Both the position numbers and the translations under genes were made by a program. Of a stretch of 64,000 bases of DNA, positions 10,108 through 20,700 are shown in pieces. Each line of letters opens with the position of its first letter. Position 1 is the first letter of the stretch. This DNA comes from Bacteroidales bacterium (lineage in GTDB: Bacteria; Bacteroidota; Bacteroidia; Bacteroidales; F082), in the NCBI GenBank assembly GCA_016936355.1, contig JAFGYB010000025.1:1-64000 (forward strand), given 5' to 3'. Below the pieces are notes generated by a model. It worked only from the letters and a program-made list of their open reading frames with translations, did not search any database and was not told the DNA's origin.

Positions 10108-10833
10108 TTATCTTCTGTTCCTTTCGCGACGACCTGCACCACCACGGGCCGGTCCTTTACGGGAACCTGACTGGGTTTGGGGAGCGCCCATACTTACCAA
10201 CTCAGGTTTGCCGTATACTTCGCCTTTGAAGATCCATACTTTGATACCCAGACGACCGTAAGTCGTATGAGCTTCCACCAGTGAATAATCAATATCGGCA
10301 CGCAAAGTATGCAACGGAATCCGTCCTTCTTTATACATTTCGCTACGGGCCATTTCAGCACCCCCTACACGACCGGAAATAATCACCTTAATTCCTTCGG
10401 CACCCAAACGCATGCTGGAAGCAATGGCAGTTTTGATGGCACGACGGAAGGAAACACGACCTTCGATCTGACGAGCGATATTGGTGGCTACTAACTGTGC
10501 ATCCAGTTCGGGACGTCTCACTTCCGAAATATTGATCTGCACTTCTTTCTTGGTCAATTTCTTTAATTCTTCCTTCAGCTTATCAACTTCAGAACCTCCC
10601 TTACCGATAATGATACCGGGGCGGGCAGTAAAAATAGTAACCGTTACCATTTTCAAAGTACGCTGAATCATGATCTTGGCAATACCGGCTTTGGAAAGCC
10701 TTACTTCCAAATATTTGCGAATGGCATCGTCCTCAACCAGTTTGCTGGAAAAGTCTTTCCCACCATACCAATATGAGTCCCATCCTTTGATGATCCCTAA
10801 CCTAAGTCCTATTGGGTTGCTTTTCTGTCCCAT
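10108..10833 (-). CDS. rpsC: 30S ribosomal protein S3
   Basis: S3 forms part of the mRNA entry channel. The 241-residue product has a type II KH domain ([16 protein letters not shown], about residues 72-90) and the C-terminal S3 domain with the [21 protein letters not shown] stretch. The C-terminus is a short glycine/arginine-rich tail. It follows rplV by 23 bp. Confidence 0.98.
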   Translation of the reverse strand: MGQKSNPIGLRLGIIKGWDSYWYGGKDFSSKLVEDDAIRKYLEVRLSKAGIAKIMIQRTLKMVTVTIFTARPGIIIGKGGSEVDKLKEELKKLTKKEVQINISEVRRPELDAQLVATNIARQIEGRVSFRRAIKTAIASSMRLGAEGIKVIISGRVGGAEMARSEMYKEGRIPLHTLRADIDYSLVEAHTTYGRLGIKVWIFKGEVYGKPELVSMGAPQTQSGSRKGPARGGAGRRERNRR

Positions 10834-10856
10834 TAATCTGTATTATTAAGGTTTAT

Positions 10857-11306
10857 TTATTCGTTATTATTAGCGACTTCTGTTTCAGCTTCATTCAAAG
10901 CCTTCATTTCTTCCACCCTGTTTCCGAGAATCAGTGTCACATGATTCGATCTTTTGCGAATCCGGTGTGCCCGGCCCTGGGGTGCGGGTTGAATTCTCTT
11001 CAGGCTTCTGCCGGCATCTACCATGATCTGGGCGATGTACAGTTCATTGTCTTCAATGCGTGCACCTTCGTTTTTCACTTCCCAGTTGGCAATAGCTGAA
11101 CGCAACAGTTTGTATACTTTCTCGGCTGCTTCTTTCTGAGTATGTTGCAATACATGCAAAGCCTTGTCGGCATCCATACCCCGTACCAGATCGGCAACCA
11201 GTCTCATTTTGCGAGGTGAAGTAGGCACATTTCTAAGCTGTGCGATGTACATGCTCTTCTTTTCTGCTTTCCGCTTTTCAGCACTTTGATATTTTCTAGA
11301 TCCCAT
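10857..11306 (-). CDS. rplV: 50S ribosomal protein L22
   Basis: L22 lines the polypeptide exit tunnel and its loop is a macrolide-resistance site in other bacteria. The 149-residue product is longer than the roughly 110 residues of E. coli L22. It has a 20-residue basic N-terminal extension and an acidic tail after the tunnel-loop region ([18 protein letters not shown]). The core [18 protein letters not shown] is clear. Both extensions are plausible for Bacteroidota. Confidence 0.97.
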   Translation of the reverse strand: MGSRKYQSAEKRKAEKKSMYIAQLRNVPTSPRKMRLVADLVRGMDADKALHVLQHTQKEAAEKVYKLLRSAIANWEVKNEGARIEDNELYIAQIMVDAGRSLKRIQPAPQGRAHRIRKRSNHVTLILGNRVEEMKALNEAETEVANNNE

Positions 11307-11317
11307 TGGTTTGTGCT

Positions 11318-11596
11318 TTATTTTTTACCTTTATCTTTTTTACCGGCATGACCCCTGAAAATACGTGTGGGGGCGAATTCACCGAGTTTATGTCCTACCA
11401 TATTTTCCGTAATGTAAACCGGAATAAATTTATTCCCATTATGAACGGCAATGGTTTGTCCTACAAAATCCGGAGAAATCATGGAAGCTCTTGACCAGGT
11501 TTTGATCACGGTTTTCTTACCGGATTCAATATTGGTCATCACTTTCTTTTCCAGTTTGTAATGAATATAGGGTCCTTTTTTTAATGAACGGCTCAT
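11318..11596 (-). CDS. rpsS: 30S ribosomal protein S19
   Basis: S19 is a head protein that contacts the A-site finger of 23S rRNA. The 92-residue product begins [19 protein letters not shown] and carries the signature [20 protein letters not shown] and the C-terminal [13 protein letters not shown]. It lies between rplB and rplV. Confidence 0.98.
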   Translation of the reverse strand: MSRSLKKGPYIHYKLEKKVMTNIESGKKTVIKTWSRASMISPDFVGQTIAVHNGNKFIPVYITENMVGHKLGEFAPTRIFRGHAGKKDKGKK

Positions 11597-11623
11597 ATCA
11601 GTATCAATTTATTACAGCTACAA

Positions 11624-12445
11624 TTACTTTCTTCTTTCAATAATGTATTTGTTGGAATCCTTCTTGGTTGCACGGGTCTTGTAACCTTTTGCAGGAATAC
11701 CTTTCCGTGAACGAGGATGTCCTCCTGAGGCACGTCCTTCACCACCACCCATTGGGTGATCAACAGGGTTCATAGCCACACCGCGAACGCGGGGGCGACG
11801 ACCGAGCCATCTTCTGCGACCAGCTTTCCCTGATTTTTCCAAACTGTGTTCACCATTGGAAACCATTCCTACGGTGGCACGGCATGTTTGAAGAATCATG
11901 CGGGTTTCGCCTGAGGGCATTTTAATGATGGCGAACTTACCTTCACGGGTCAGTAACTGGGCATAAGAACCTGCACTACGGGCAAGCTTAGCCCCCTGAC
12001 CGGGACGGAGTTCAATGTTGTGAATCACTGTACCGAAAGGAATTTCACTCAAATAAAGTGTATTACCCAGTTCAGGTGATACGCCTTTACCGGAAACCAC
12101 ATTCTGTCCTACTTTCAGCCCCTGGGGAGCAATGATGTATTTTTTCTCACCATCGGCATAAGTAACCAGGGCAATACGTGCAGTACGATTGGGATCGTAC
12201 TCAATAGTTTTGACTACTGCAGGAACACCTTCTTTATCGCGTTTGAAGTCGATAATTCTGTAGCGCTGTTTGTGGCCACCGCCTACATTACGCACGGTCA
12301 TTTTACCTTCACCGTTGCGGCCGCCGCTGTTTTTCTTTTTAGCCAGCAGGCTTTTCTCAGGCTTGCCGGTTGTAATGTCATCAAACGCGCTGATTACTTT
12401 AAAGCGCTGTCCTGGTGTCGTCGGTTTATATTTTTTCAGAGCCAT
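11624..12445 (-). CDS. rplB: 50S ribosomal protein L2
   Basis: L2 is needed for subunit association and peptidyl-transferase activity. The 273-residue product has the RNA-binding and KOW-like domains and the C-terminal [12 protein letters not shown] segment that holds the conserved histidine near the active centre. It lies between rplW (12 bp) and rpsS (27 bp). Confidence 0.98.
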   Translation of the reverse strand: MALKKYKPTTPGQRFKVISAFDDITTGKPEKSLLAKKKNSGGRNGEGKMTVRNVGGGHKQRYRIIDFKRDKEGVPAVVKTIEYDPNRTARIALVTYADGEKKYIIAPQGLKVGQNVVSGKGVSPELGNTLYLSEIPFGTVIHNIELRPGQGAKLARSAGSYAQLLTREGKFAIIKMPSGETRMILQTCRATVGMVSNGEHSLEKSGKAGRRRWLGRRPRVRGVAMNPVDHPMGGGEGRASGGHPRSRKGIPAKGYKTRATKKDSNKYIIERRK

Positions 12446-12457
12446 GTCTTCTAGATT

Positions 12458-12748
12458 CTAGATATTGCTAAAAAAATCAATCGTTTCTCCATCGGCCAGA
12501 GTGACCACCGCTTTTTTGAAAGCTTTGGTTCTGCCGGATAAAATTCCTGCTTTGGTATAGCGTTGTTTGCTTTTGCCGGAATAGTTCATGGTATTTACAG
12601 AAACCACCTGTACGTTGTACAAATCCTCAATGGCAGTTTTAATCTGGATCTTGTTGGCTTTCTTGTCCACAATAAATCCATACTGATTGAGTTTTTCGCC
12701 TTTGGCGGTCATCTTCTCTGTAATTACCGGTTTTAATAATACACCCAT
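12458..12748 (-). CDS. rplW: 50S ribosomal protein L23
   Basis: L23 is the main docking site for trigger factor and SRP at the tunnel exit. The 96-residue product starts MGVLLKPVITEKMT and shows the family's KANKIQIKTAIEDLYNVQVVSVNT stretch. It is 11 bp from rplD. Confidence 0.98.
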   Translation of the reverse strand: MGVLLKPVITEKMTAKGEKLNQYGFIVDKKANKIQIKTAIEDLYNVQVVSVNTMNYSGKSKQRYTKAGILSGRTKAFKKAVVTLADGETIDFFSNI

Positions 12749-12759
12749 CTTATTCAGAT

Positions 12760-13392
12760 TTATTTTTTTGAAAACAATTCTTCGGTGCTTTTTACTGCAC
12801 TTTCCATAAAAATGACTGTCTTAGCGTCCAGGATGTCGTAGGTATTGAGGTTTTCAGCCCTCAAAATTTTTGCTCCCTGGATGTTGCGTGCAGCGAAATA
12901 CAGGTTTCTGTCCATTTCATTCACTACCAGCAATGTTTTCTGGTTGTCCAGTTTCAGATCAGTCAATACTTGTCTGAATTGTTTTGTTTTAAAAGTTTCA
13001 AATTTGAAATCCTCTACAACAACGACTTCATTTCCGGTTACTTTGTAGCTCATAGCTGACTGACGGGCCAAACGTTTCAGTTTCTTGTTTACTTTTGACC
13101 TGTAGTCGCGGGGATGAGGACCGAAAACACGGCCACCACCACGGAAAAGAGGGTTTTTAATATCACCGAAACGTGCTGTACCGGTACCCTTTTGTCTTTT
13201 CAGCTTTCTAGTACTTCCGGCCACATCGCTGCGTTCTCTGGAGTCGGCAGTACCCTGGCGTTTGTTGGCCATGATATATTTTACATCCAGATAAATAGCA
13301 TGATCATTGGGTTCGATGGCAAAAAGTGCATCTTCCAGGTTGACCTTGCGACCGGTATCTTGTCCGTTAATTTTTACAACTGCTAACTCCAT
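12760..13392 (-). CDS. rplD: 50S ribosomal protein L4
   Basis: L4 lines the exit tunnel and in E. coli regulates its own operon. The 210-residue product contains the long tunnel loop with [21 protein letters not shown] and [13 protein letters not shown]. Its start overlaps the end of rplC by 10 bp, which implies translational coupling. Confidence 0.98.
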   Translation of the reverse strand: MELAVVKINGQDTGRKVNLEDALFAIEPNDHAIYLDVKYIMANKRQGTADSRERSDVAGSTRKLKRQKGTGTARFGDIKNPLFRGGGRVFGPHPRDYRSKVNKKLKRLARQSAMSYKVTGNEVVVVEDFKFETFKTKQFRQVLTDLKLDNQKTLLVVNEMDRNLYFAARNIQGAKILRAENLNTYDILDAKTVIFMESAVKSTEELFSKK

Positions 13393-14006
13393 CTTTCCAG
13401 AATTACATATGAATTATTTGGTCCAGGTACCGAACCTTTAACTACAATTACATTCTTTTCGGGGATGATCTGCATGACCTGCAGGTTGATCATCTTCACC
13501 CGATTGCCCCCCATTCTTCCGGCCATACGCAATCCCTTAAATACACGTGAAGGGTAAGAAGAGGCGCCCAGTGAACCAGGAGCACGCAAACGGTTATGCT
13601 GACCGTGGGTTGCATCGTTCACACCGCGGAAACCATGACGTTTTACAACACCCTGAAATCCTTTACCCTTGCTGGTACCAACCACATCCACAAATTCTCC
13701 TTCCTGAAAAACTTCTACCGTTACGATTTCACCATGTTCCTTTTTTTCTTCAAAACGGGTGAACTCAGCAACCATTTTCTTGGGTGTAGTATTGGCCTTG
13801 GCAAAGTGGCCTTTTTGTGCGTTGTTCGTATGCTTTTCCTTTTTCTCGTCATAGGCAAGCTGAACAGCAGAATATCCGTCCTTGTCAATTGTGCGAATCT
13901 GCGTCACCACACAAGGACCGGCTTGAATCACGGTGCAAGGTACATTCTTACCGTTTGCATCGAAAATGCTGGTCATGCCTATTTTTTTTCCAATTATTCC
14001 TGACAT
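13383..14006 (-). CDS. rplC: 50S ribosomal protein L3
   Basis: L3 starts large-subunit assembly and extends a loop towards the peptidyl-transferase centre. The 207-residue product begins [16 protein letters not shown] and contains the signature [17 protein letters not shown] and the loop [15 protein letters not shown]. It overlaps rplD by 10 bp at its 3' end. Confidence 0.98.
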   Translation of the reverse strand: MSGIIGKKIGMTSIFDANGKNVPCTVIQAGPCVVTQIRTIDKDGYSAVQLAYDEKKEKHTNNAQKGHFAKANTTPKKMVAEFTRFEEKKEHGEIVTVEVFQEGEFVDVVGTSKGKGFQGVVKRHGFRGVNDATHGQHNRLRAPGSLGASSYPSRVFKGLRMAGRMGGNRVKMINLQVMQIIPEKNVIVVKGSVPGPNNSYVILERWS

Positions 14007-14034
14007 TGCTTTATTCTTTAAGCCTTAACGTTTA

Positions 14035-14340
14035 TCAAACTTTAATCTCAACTTCAACACCACTGGGCAATTCGAGCTTCATCAAAGCATCAATGGTTTT
14101 TGATGTGGAATTAAATACATCCATCAGTCTTTTGTATGTACTCAACTCGAATTGTTCCCTTGACTTTTTGTTCACAAAGGTGGAGCGGTTTACGGTAAAC
14201 ACCTTTTTGTGTGTCGGCAAAGGAATGGGTCCATTCACGATGGCACCGGTGGATTTTACCGTCTTCACGATCTTTTCGGCAGATTTATCCACCAAATTGT
14301 GATCGTATGATTTCAGCTTTATTCTAATTCTTTGGTTCAC
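14035..14340 (-). CDS. rpsJ: 30S ribosomal protein S10
   Basis: S10 is a small-subunit head protein and, as NusE, an antitermination factor. The 101-residue product has the family signature with [21 protein letters not shown]. It lies only 15 bp from fusA with no tuf between them, so the str and S10 groups are joined into one block here. Confidence 0.98.
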   Translation of the reverse strand: MNQRIRIKLKSYDHNLVDKSAEKIVKTVKSTGAIVNGPIPLPTHKKVFTVNRSTFVNKKSREQFELSTYKRLMDVFNSTSKTIDALMKLELPSGVEVEIKV

Positions 14341-14355
14341 TTTGTATAAAGTTTA

Positions 14356-16470
14356 TTAACTAACAATTCCTTTTACTTTATTGATCACAGCTTCTGCAAT
14401 GGAATCAGGAGCTGGTTGATAATTGTAGAATTCCATAGTTGAAGTGGCACGACCTGAACTCAGCGTACGTAATGAAGTAACGTATCCGAACATTTCCGAC
14501 AACGGCACCTTGGCTTTCACCTGCTGGAAACCAATTTTGGCAGTAATGTCTTCCAGGATAGCCCTTCTGCGGGTCAGGTCACCGGTTACATCACCCAAAT
14601 AATCGTCGGGAGTAACAACTTCCAGTTTCATGATGGGTTCTAACAAGACAGATTTTGCCTTTCGGGCAGCCGTTTTGAAACCAAGTTTCGCAGCCATCTC
14701 AAAGGAAAGCTGATCGGAGTCAACCGGGTGGAAACTACCATCAAACAAACGAACGCTCATTCTTTCCAGAGGGAAGCCAGCTAACACACCATTCTGCATG
14801 GCAGCTTCAAATCCTTTTTTCACGGAAGGAATAAATTCTTTGGGAATATTACCGCCTTTTACTTCGTCAGCAAATTCCAAACCTTCTTCTTCGCCCTTGG
14901 CCGGACCCAGTTCAAACTGAATATCAGCAAACTTACCACGACCACCGGTTTGTTTTTTGTACACTTCACGGTGCGTAACACTGGACATAATAGCTTCTTT
15001 ATAAGCCACCTGAGGTTGACCAATGTTGCATTCTACTTTAAATTCACGTTTCAGACGGTCAATCAAAATATCGAGGTGCAATTCACCCATTCCGGAAATA
15101 ATGGTTTGACCTGAATCGGGATCGGAACTCACCTTAAAGGTAGGATCTTCCTCAGCCAGTTTGGCCAGAGCCACACCCATACGGTCCATATCTCCCTGAG
15201 TTTTTGGCTCAATAGAAATACTGATCACCGGTTCAGGGAACGACATAGATTCGAGTACTACGGGATGTTTTTCATCGGTTAGGGTATCACCGGTACGGAT
15301 GGTTTTAAAACCAACAGCTGCACCAATGTCACCCGCTTCGATTTGATCCAGGGGATTTTGCTGGTTAGCGTGCATCTGCATGATACGGCTAATGCGTTCC
15401 TTTTTACCGGTGTTCACGTTCAATACGTAAGAACCGGCTTTTAAAGTCCCTGAATAAACACGGAAGAAACAAAGTCTTCCTACATAGGGGTCAGTGGCAA
15501 TTTTAAAAGCCAGAGCCGAGAAGTTATCATTCGGATCGGGACTTCTGTATTCTTCCTTTTCTGTATGAGGGTTCATCCCTTTTACAGCATCAATATCCAG
15601 CGGACTGGGCAGGAATTCGATGACGGCATTCAGAAGCATCTGAACGCCTTTATTTTTGAAAGCTGAACCACACATAACAGGTGTAATGCGCATATCAAGA
15701 GTTGCCTTTCTGATCACGTCAATCATTTCCTGTTCGGTAATTGAATGCGGATCATCCATGAATTTTTCCAACAACTCGTCGCTTTCTTCGGCTACTCCCT
15801 CAATCAACTTCATTCTGTAGTTGTAGGCAGTTTCCTTTAAGTCTTCAGGAATAGGAATCTCAACGATTTTGGTTCCCTGTGAAGTATCATCCCAAACAAA
15901 AGCTTTGTCTTTCACCAAATCGACCACACCCTGGAAGTTTTCTTCGGCACCAATGGGAATCTGAATCGGAACCGGGTTGGAACCCAAGCGTTCTCTGATC
16001 TGTTCCACTACACCGTAGAAATCGGCTCCTGAGCGGTCCATTTTGTTGATAAAGCTGATACGGGGTACTTTATATTTATCGGCCTGACGCCATACGGTTT
16101 CCGACTGCGGTTCAACACCACCCACAGCACAGAATAAGGCTACAGATCCGTCGAGAACACGCAGTGAACGCTCTACCTCAACGGTAAAGTCAACGTGTCC
16201 GGGAGTATCAATAATATTAATTTTATACCTTTTGTTGAAAAGGTCCCAGAAAACAGTAGTAGCAGCAGATGTAATGGTGATCCCTCTCTCCTGTTCCTGT
16301 ACCATCCAGTCCATGGTGGCGGCGCCTTCATGAACTTCACCAATTTTGTAATTCTTACCGGTATAAAAAAGAATACGCTCCGTTGTCGTCGTTTTACCGG
16401 CGTCAATGTGAGCCATAATCCCGATATTCCGGGTGAATTGCAATTTGCTATTTATTTTATCTATTGCCAT
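14356..16470 (-). CDS. fusA: Elongation factor G
   Basis: EF-G is the GTPase that drives translocation and, with RRF, ribosome recycling. The 704-residue product has the full five-domain length. GTPase motifs are G1 [10 protein letters not shown] (about 20-29), G3 DTPGHVDF and G4 INKMD. The switch region [11 protein letters not shown] and domain IV are intact. It lies between rpsG (27 bp) and rpsJ (15 bp), so this is the ribosomal copy of the factor. Confidence 0.98.
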   Translation of the reverse strand: MAIDKINSKLQFTRNIGIMAHIDAGKTTTTERILFYTGKNYKIGEVHEGAATMDWMVQEQERGITITSAATTVFWDLFNKRYKINIIDTPGHVDFTVEVERSLRVLDGSVALFCAVGGVEPQSETVWRQADKYKVPRISFINKMDRSGADFYGVVEQIRERLGSNPVPIQIPIGAEENFQGVVDLVKDKAFVWDDTSQGTKIVEIPIPEDLKETAYNYRMKLIEGVAEESDELLEKFMDDPHSITEQEMIDVIRKATLDMRITPVMCGSAFKNKGVQMLLNAVIEFLPSPLDIDAVKGMNPHTEKEEYRSPDPNDNFSALAFKIATDPYVGRLCFFRVYSGTLKAGSYVLNVNTGKKERISRIMQMHANQQNPLDQIEAGDIGAAVGFKTIRTGDTLTDEKHPVVLESMSFPEPVISISIEPKTQGDMDRMGVALAKLAEEDPTFKVSSDPDSGQTIISGMGELHLDILIDRLKREFKVECNIGQPQVAYKEAIMSSVTHREVYKKQTGGRGKFADIQFELGPAKGEEEGLEFADEVKGGNIPKEFIPSVKKGFEAAMQNGVLAGFPLERMSVRLFDGSFHPVDSDQLSFEMAAKLGFKTAARKAKSVLLEPIMKLEVVTPDDYLGDVTGDLTRRRAILEDITAKIGFQQVKAKVPLSEMFGYVTSLRTLSSGRATSTMEFYNYQPAPDSIAEAVINKVKGIVS

Positions 16471-16497
16471 TGTAGTAGTTGCAGGTACTATATGATT

Positions 16498-16971
16498 TTA
16501 GAATCTAAAATGTGAGAATGCTTTGTTTGCTTCTGCCATGCGGTGTGTATCTTCTTTCTTTTTGAAAGCGGCACCTTCTTCTTTGTAGGCAGCCAGAATT
16601 TCACCGGCCAGTTTTTCACCCATGCTCTTTTCGTGGCGTTTGCGGGCGAAATTGATCATGTTTTTCATACCAATGGATTGTTTCCTGTTGGCAGGAATTT
16701 CAGAAGGAATCTGAAAGGTAGCACCACCAATCCTCCGGCTTCTCACTTCCACTGCAGGAGTGACATTAGCCAGGGCTTTTTTCCATACATCCACAGCATT
16801 TTCATCTTCACCGATTTTGCCGGCAACAATTTCCATCGCTTGATAAAAGATGTTATATGCCACGCTTTTTTTGCCGTGCAACATAATATTGTTCACGAAT
16901 TTCGTCACCAAAACATCATTGAATTTTGGATCGGGAAGAATGATTCTTTTTTTTGGTTTAGTCTTTCTCAT
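16498..16971 (-). CDS. rpsG: 30S ribosomal protein S7
   Basis: S7 initiates assembly of the small-subunit head and contacts the E site. The 157-residue product begins [17 protein letters not shown] and carries the signature with [17 protein letters not shown] and the C-terminal helix ending [14 protein letters not shown]. In E. coli S7 regulates the str operon. It is 34 bp from rpsL. Confidence 0.98.
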   Translation of the reverse strand: MRKTKPKKRIILPDPKFNDVLVTKFVNNIMLHGKKSVAYNIFYQAMEIVAGKIGEDENAVDVWKKALANVTPAVEVRSRRIGGATFQIPSEIPANRKQSIGMKNMINFARKRHEKSMGEKLAGEILAAYKEEGAAFKKKEDTHRMAEANKAFSHFRF

Positions 16972-17005
16972 TTTGTCTTGAGATTAAAAAATCCTTTTTA
17001 ATTCC

Positions 17006-17383
17006 TTATTTTTTCTTGGGACGCTTGGTTCCGTATTTTGATCTGCGCTGGGTACGACCTTCCACACCTGAAGTATCCAAAGCACCTCTGATAATGTGGT
17101 AACGAACCCCAGGCAAGTCTTTTACACGACCTCCACGGATCATAACAATGGAGTGTTCCTGTAAGTTGTGACCTTCACCGGGAATGTAAGCATTCACCTC
17201 TTTACCATTGGTTAAACGAACCCTGGCTACTTTACGCATGGCAGAGTTCGGTTTTTTAGGTGTAGTTGTGTAAACCCTTACACATACGCCACGACGTTGC
17301 GGACAAGAGTCCAATGCCGGGGATTTACTTTTATCCACCAGTTTCTTGCGACCTTTTCTTACTAACTGTTGTATTGTCGGCAT
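17006..17383 (-). CDS. rpsL: 30S ribosomal protein S12
   Basis: S12 governs decoding accuracy and is the classic streptomycin-resistance target. The 125-residue product begins [15 protein letters not shown] and has the two critical loops, [12 protein letters not shown] (around Lys43) and [11 protein letters not shown] (around Lys88/Asp89). Both are wild-type in appearance, so no streptomycin-resistance substitution is evident. This is the first gene of the long ribosomal block and is preceded by two Bacteroidota-type promoters. No Shine-Dalgarno precedes the ATG. Confidence 0.98.
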   Translation of the reverse strand: MPTIQQLVRKGRKKLVDKSKSPALDSCPQRRGVCVRVYTTTPKKPNSAMRKVARVRLTNGKEVNAYIPGEGHNLQEHSIVMIRGGRVKDLPGVRYHIIRGALDTSGVEGRTQRRSKYGTKRPKKK

Positions 17384-17426
17384 ATCAATAATTTATTAAT
17401 CTATAAACCTCTGTTTTTTGGAGGCG

Positions 17427-17456
17427 CAAAAGTACAAATTAATTTGACTTGTACAA
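17427..17456 (-). promoter_or_regulatory. Promoter P2 of the rpsL ribosomal block
   Basis: On the minus strand there is a -33 TTG (17456-17454), a 19-nt spacer and a perfect -7 TACTTTTG (17434-17427), which fits the Bacteroidota TAnnTTTG consensus. Transcription would begin near 17420, giving a leader of about 37 nt. An inverted repeat GTACAA/TTGTAC overlaps both elements. Confidence 0.75.
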
Positions 17457-17622
17457 TCACTCTTTTTAAAAAATTCGAAAGGATATTATGATAAGGAAGG
17501 GTATTTAAAACGCCAACAGAATTTTCTCCTGCTGTTGAAACCTATACCGTTTTACCTTATCAGGTTCCTTTAACTATGTCTGATTCAATAACTTTATCTC
17601 AATACGCTATTAAATCGGGGTG
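17457..17622 (-). promoter_or_regulatory. Long leader between tandem rpsL promoters
   Basis: This stretch would be transcribed from P1 but not from P2. It has no convincing reading frame. It contains a 6-bp stem-loop (CAACAG/CTGTTG, 17514-17537) and a small ACCT/AGGT hairpin (17554-17565). A role as a ribosomal-protein leader or attenuator is inference; I recognise no known RNA family. Confidence 0.4.
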
Positions 17623-17652
17623 CAAAGGTAGGAATTATATTTGAAATTGCAA
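17623..17652 (-). promoter_or_regulatory. Promoter P1 of the rpsL ribosomal block
   Basis: On the minus strand a -33 TTG (17652-17650) is followed by a 19-nt spacer and a perfect -7 TACCTTTG (17630-17623). The spacing is identical to P2. Transcription would begin near 17616, giving a leader of about 230 nt before rpsL. Confidence 0.75.
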
Positions 17653-17712
17653 GCTTTCGTTAGAAAATATTGCAACTTTTAACAAACATGTAGTCTTGGA
17701 GAATTGAATGAA

Positions 17713-17747
17713 TAAAAAAATCCCGGCCACCTTACAGTAGCCGGGAT
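17713..17747 (-). terminator. Rho-independent terminator of the BNR-protein gene
   Basis: An 8-bp perfect stem (ATCCCGGC/GCCGGGAT, 12-nt loop) is followed on the minus strand by seven T residues. It lies about 52 bp after the stop codon of the Asp-box protein gene and isolates that gene from the ribosomal promoters. Confidence 0.9.
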
Positions 17748-17799
17748 CAGCGAAAGAAACATTGCAAATTTTGCGCGGAATTTTAACTGGCACCCGCAC

Positions 17800-20700
17800 T
17801 TACTTTTTATCCTGTATCAAAACCGCCGGCAATTGTACCGAAGCGGCTAGTTTATTGAAAGCCGGGATTTTTTCATCCAAAACCGGTTTCAGTTTACGCA
17901 ACTGTGCATCGGTTTGTTTCGAAAGTTCATCAAAAACTTCGTATTCCTGTTGTGTAGGACGGTCGTAAGCAGCACCGATGATGCCGGAGAGTGAGGCCAG
18001 CTTACTGGAAAGCCTTACCGGATAGTTCAACGGATCTTCGGAAGCATGAGACTTTGTTTGCAACAGTGCTTGTTCTATCTGATTCATCTCTTTGATCAGA
18101 ACATGAGCCTCATTTGTTAACGTATCCCCTTTCGGGAAGTCCTTGACTTTGACCAATACCTGTTGTAAAGCACTTTTAGCCGAGCGGATCTTCAAAATGG
18201 CTTTGCCCACTTCATCCAGTTTTTTATAAACCTTCAACTGAAGTTGGAACTGAGCTTCAATATCTTCCTGAGAAGCCTTGTACCGAGGATCTTTTTCCAC
18301 AACAAAAGGCATAGTCATACTTTGATTACCCACTTTCAGTTCCATTTGATAGGTACCGGGTACAATTCTGGGGCCTGCCAGTCCTCCACCCCACAAAACA
18401 GCCCCGGGAACCCGGGTTGCAGAGGGGTAACGCAGATTCCAGACAAAACGATTGACTCCGGCCTTGGTGGGAAGAGTTCCCCTGATAACTTTGTTGCTAT
18501 CAGAATAAAACCGGCTATCGTGATGAATTGTCTTGCCCTTGGTTGTTTTGTTGCTGAAATAAGAACTAATTGTATTCCCCGATTGATCCGAAAATGTCAA
18601 CTCTACCGGTTTGCCCTTCACATTCTCAGGCAGATAATAGTAAACCACTAAACCATTGGCCGGATTTTCTCCGACTTCCATATTGGGTCGGTAGTATCCA
18701 TATCCACTGGTGAGATAAGTTGTATCGGGTTCATACAACCGTGTATTTGTGGTATCAGAAGAAGCAGTTAGTTGTCGCAAAACGCCCAAATGGTCCAGAA
18801 TCCAAAATGCCCGCCCATGGGTTGCCAGCACCATCTCGTCGGCTTGTTTCTGGATCGCTAGATCCCGCACAGCCACATGAGGCAGATTCAGGCGAAGAGG
18901 TTGCCAAAGTTTGCCTGCATTAAATGACACATAAACCCCAGACAGTGTTCCGGCAAACAAAAGGTTGGCATCATACGGATCTTCCCGAACCACAAATGAT
19001 GACTCATCCTCCGGGAGACCTGCCGTAATCTTCGTCCAGTGCTTACCAAAATCAGTGGTTTTATAAATATAGGGGTTGAAATCATCCTGTCGGTATCTCC
19101 GGGCCACCACATAGGCAGTCCCTTCGGCAAAATGCGAAGGTTCAATTGTACTGATGGTGCATTCCTGTGTCAGCTCTTTAGGGGTAACATTCTGCCATGT
19201 TTTGCCGTTATCGATGGAAAGATGCACCAGTCCGTCATCGGATCCTGCCCAGAAAACACCCGCTTTCACCGGCGATTCTGCAAAAGCAAAAACAGTGTTG
19301 TAATATTCTACCGCCGAATTATCTTTTGTAATGGGACCGCCTGAGGGCTGTTGTTTATCCAACTCATCACGCGTTAAGTCAGGACTAATCCGCTCCCAGC
19401 TCATTCCCTGGTTGGTCGAACGGTAAACATATTGGGAGGCAGTATAAAGCTGATGTAAATTGTGTTTTGACTGATAGATCGGAAACGTCCATTGAAACCT
19501 GTCCCGCAGATCTGCTGCCCCATGTCCCATGGCCAGGTCAGGCCAAACATCAATAAACTGCCTTTGTCCTGTTTGCCTGTTGTATCGAATTAGTACCCCA
19601 TCATAACTTCCCCCATAACTCACATTGGGATTCAATAAATCCGGGATTACAAATCCACTTTCACCTCCTGCGGAGGGCCACCAGTCTCTTTCTGTTATGG
19701 CGCTTCCGGATGAACGACTCAAAATTTCGACCGTAGAATTGTCCTGTTGCGCCCCAAATATATGATACGGGAACTGATGATCCACCGACACATGATAAAA
19801 CTGTGCTGTAGGTTGGTTGTTTTGTGAAGACCAGGATTTACCTCCATCAAAGGAAACAGAAGCTCCCCCATCGTTTCCTCCAATCATAATTTTCGGATTC
19901 ATAGGATTGATCCACAACACATGGTTGTCCGCATGCGGGGTTCGCAGCACAGTAAAATGATCCCCACCGTCATCGGACCGAAACAGACCATCCACCTGAG
20001 GCATATAAATTCGGTCTTTATTTTTCGGATCTACAAAAATTCGTCCGAAATACCAGGCACGCTGAGTCAGATCAGAATCGTGGTTTCTTCTCGACCACGT
20101 CACCCCACCGTCATCGGAACGAAAAACACCCCCATTCTTTGCTTCGATAAAGGCATAAACACGGCTGGGATCCGAAGGTGCCACGGCGACGGAAACTTTA
20201 CCCCAAATACCCCTGGGCAGTCCTACTGAATGTGAAATATCTTTCCAGGTGGTTCCTCCATCGGTTGAGCGGTATAATCCGCTACCAGGTCCACCACTGG
20301 ACATAATCCAGGGTTTGCGATAGGCCTGCCACATACCGGCATAAATCACCCGGGGATTGGCCGGATCAATTGCGACATCTGAGGCTCCGGTTTTGTCATC
20401 AACATACAGTACTTTCTGCCAGGTTTTACCACCATCGGTAGATCGATAAATCCCCCGTTCCGGATTGTTTCCAAAAACATGCCCCAGTGCTGCCACAAAA
20501 ACGATCTTTGGATTTACCGGATCAACAGCAATTTTACTGATCACATGTGTTTGTTTCAACCCGATATTCTGCCAGGTTTTTCCTCCGTCTTCCGATTTAT
20601 AAACTCCATCACCGGTTGCCATGTTTCCCCGAATGTAGGATTCTCCCATCCCTGTATAGATTATGTTCGGGTCCGAAGGCGCAACCTCCAGGGCACCCAC

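Noticed and set aside
17540-17610. TPP-riboswitch-like string (GAACCTGATA with an upstream TTGAGAT) in the rpsL leader, minus strand
   Set aside because: The helix that should follow cannot pair, the spacing to the upstream motif is too long and the GGGGTGC-type helix is missing, so the match is coincidental.
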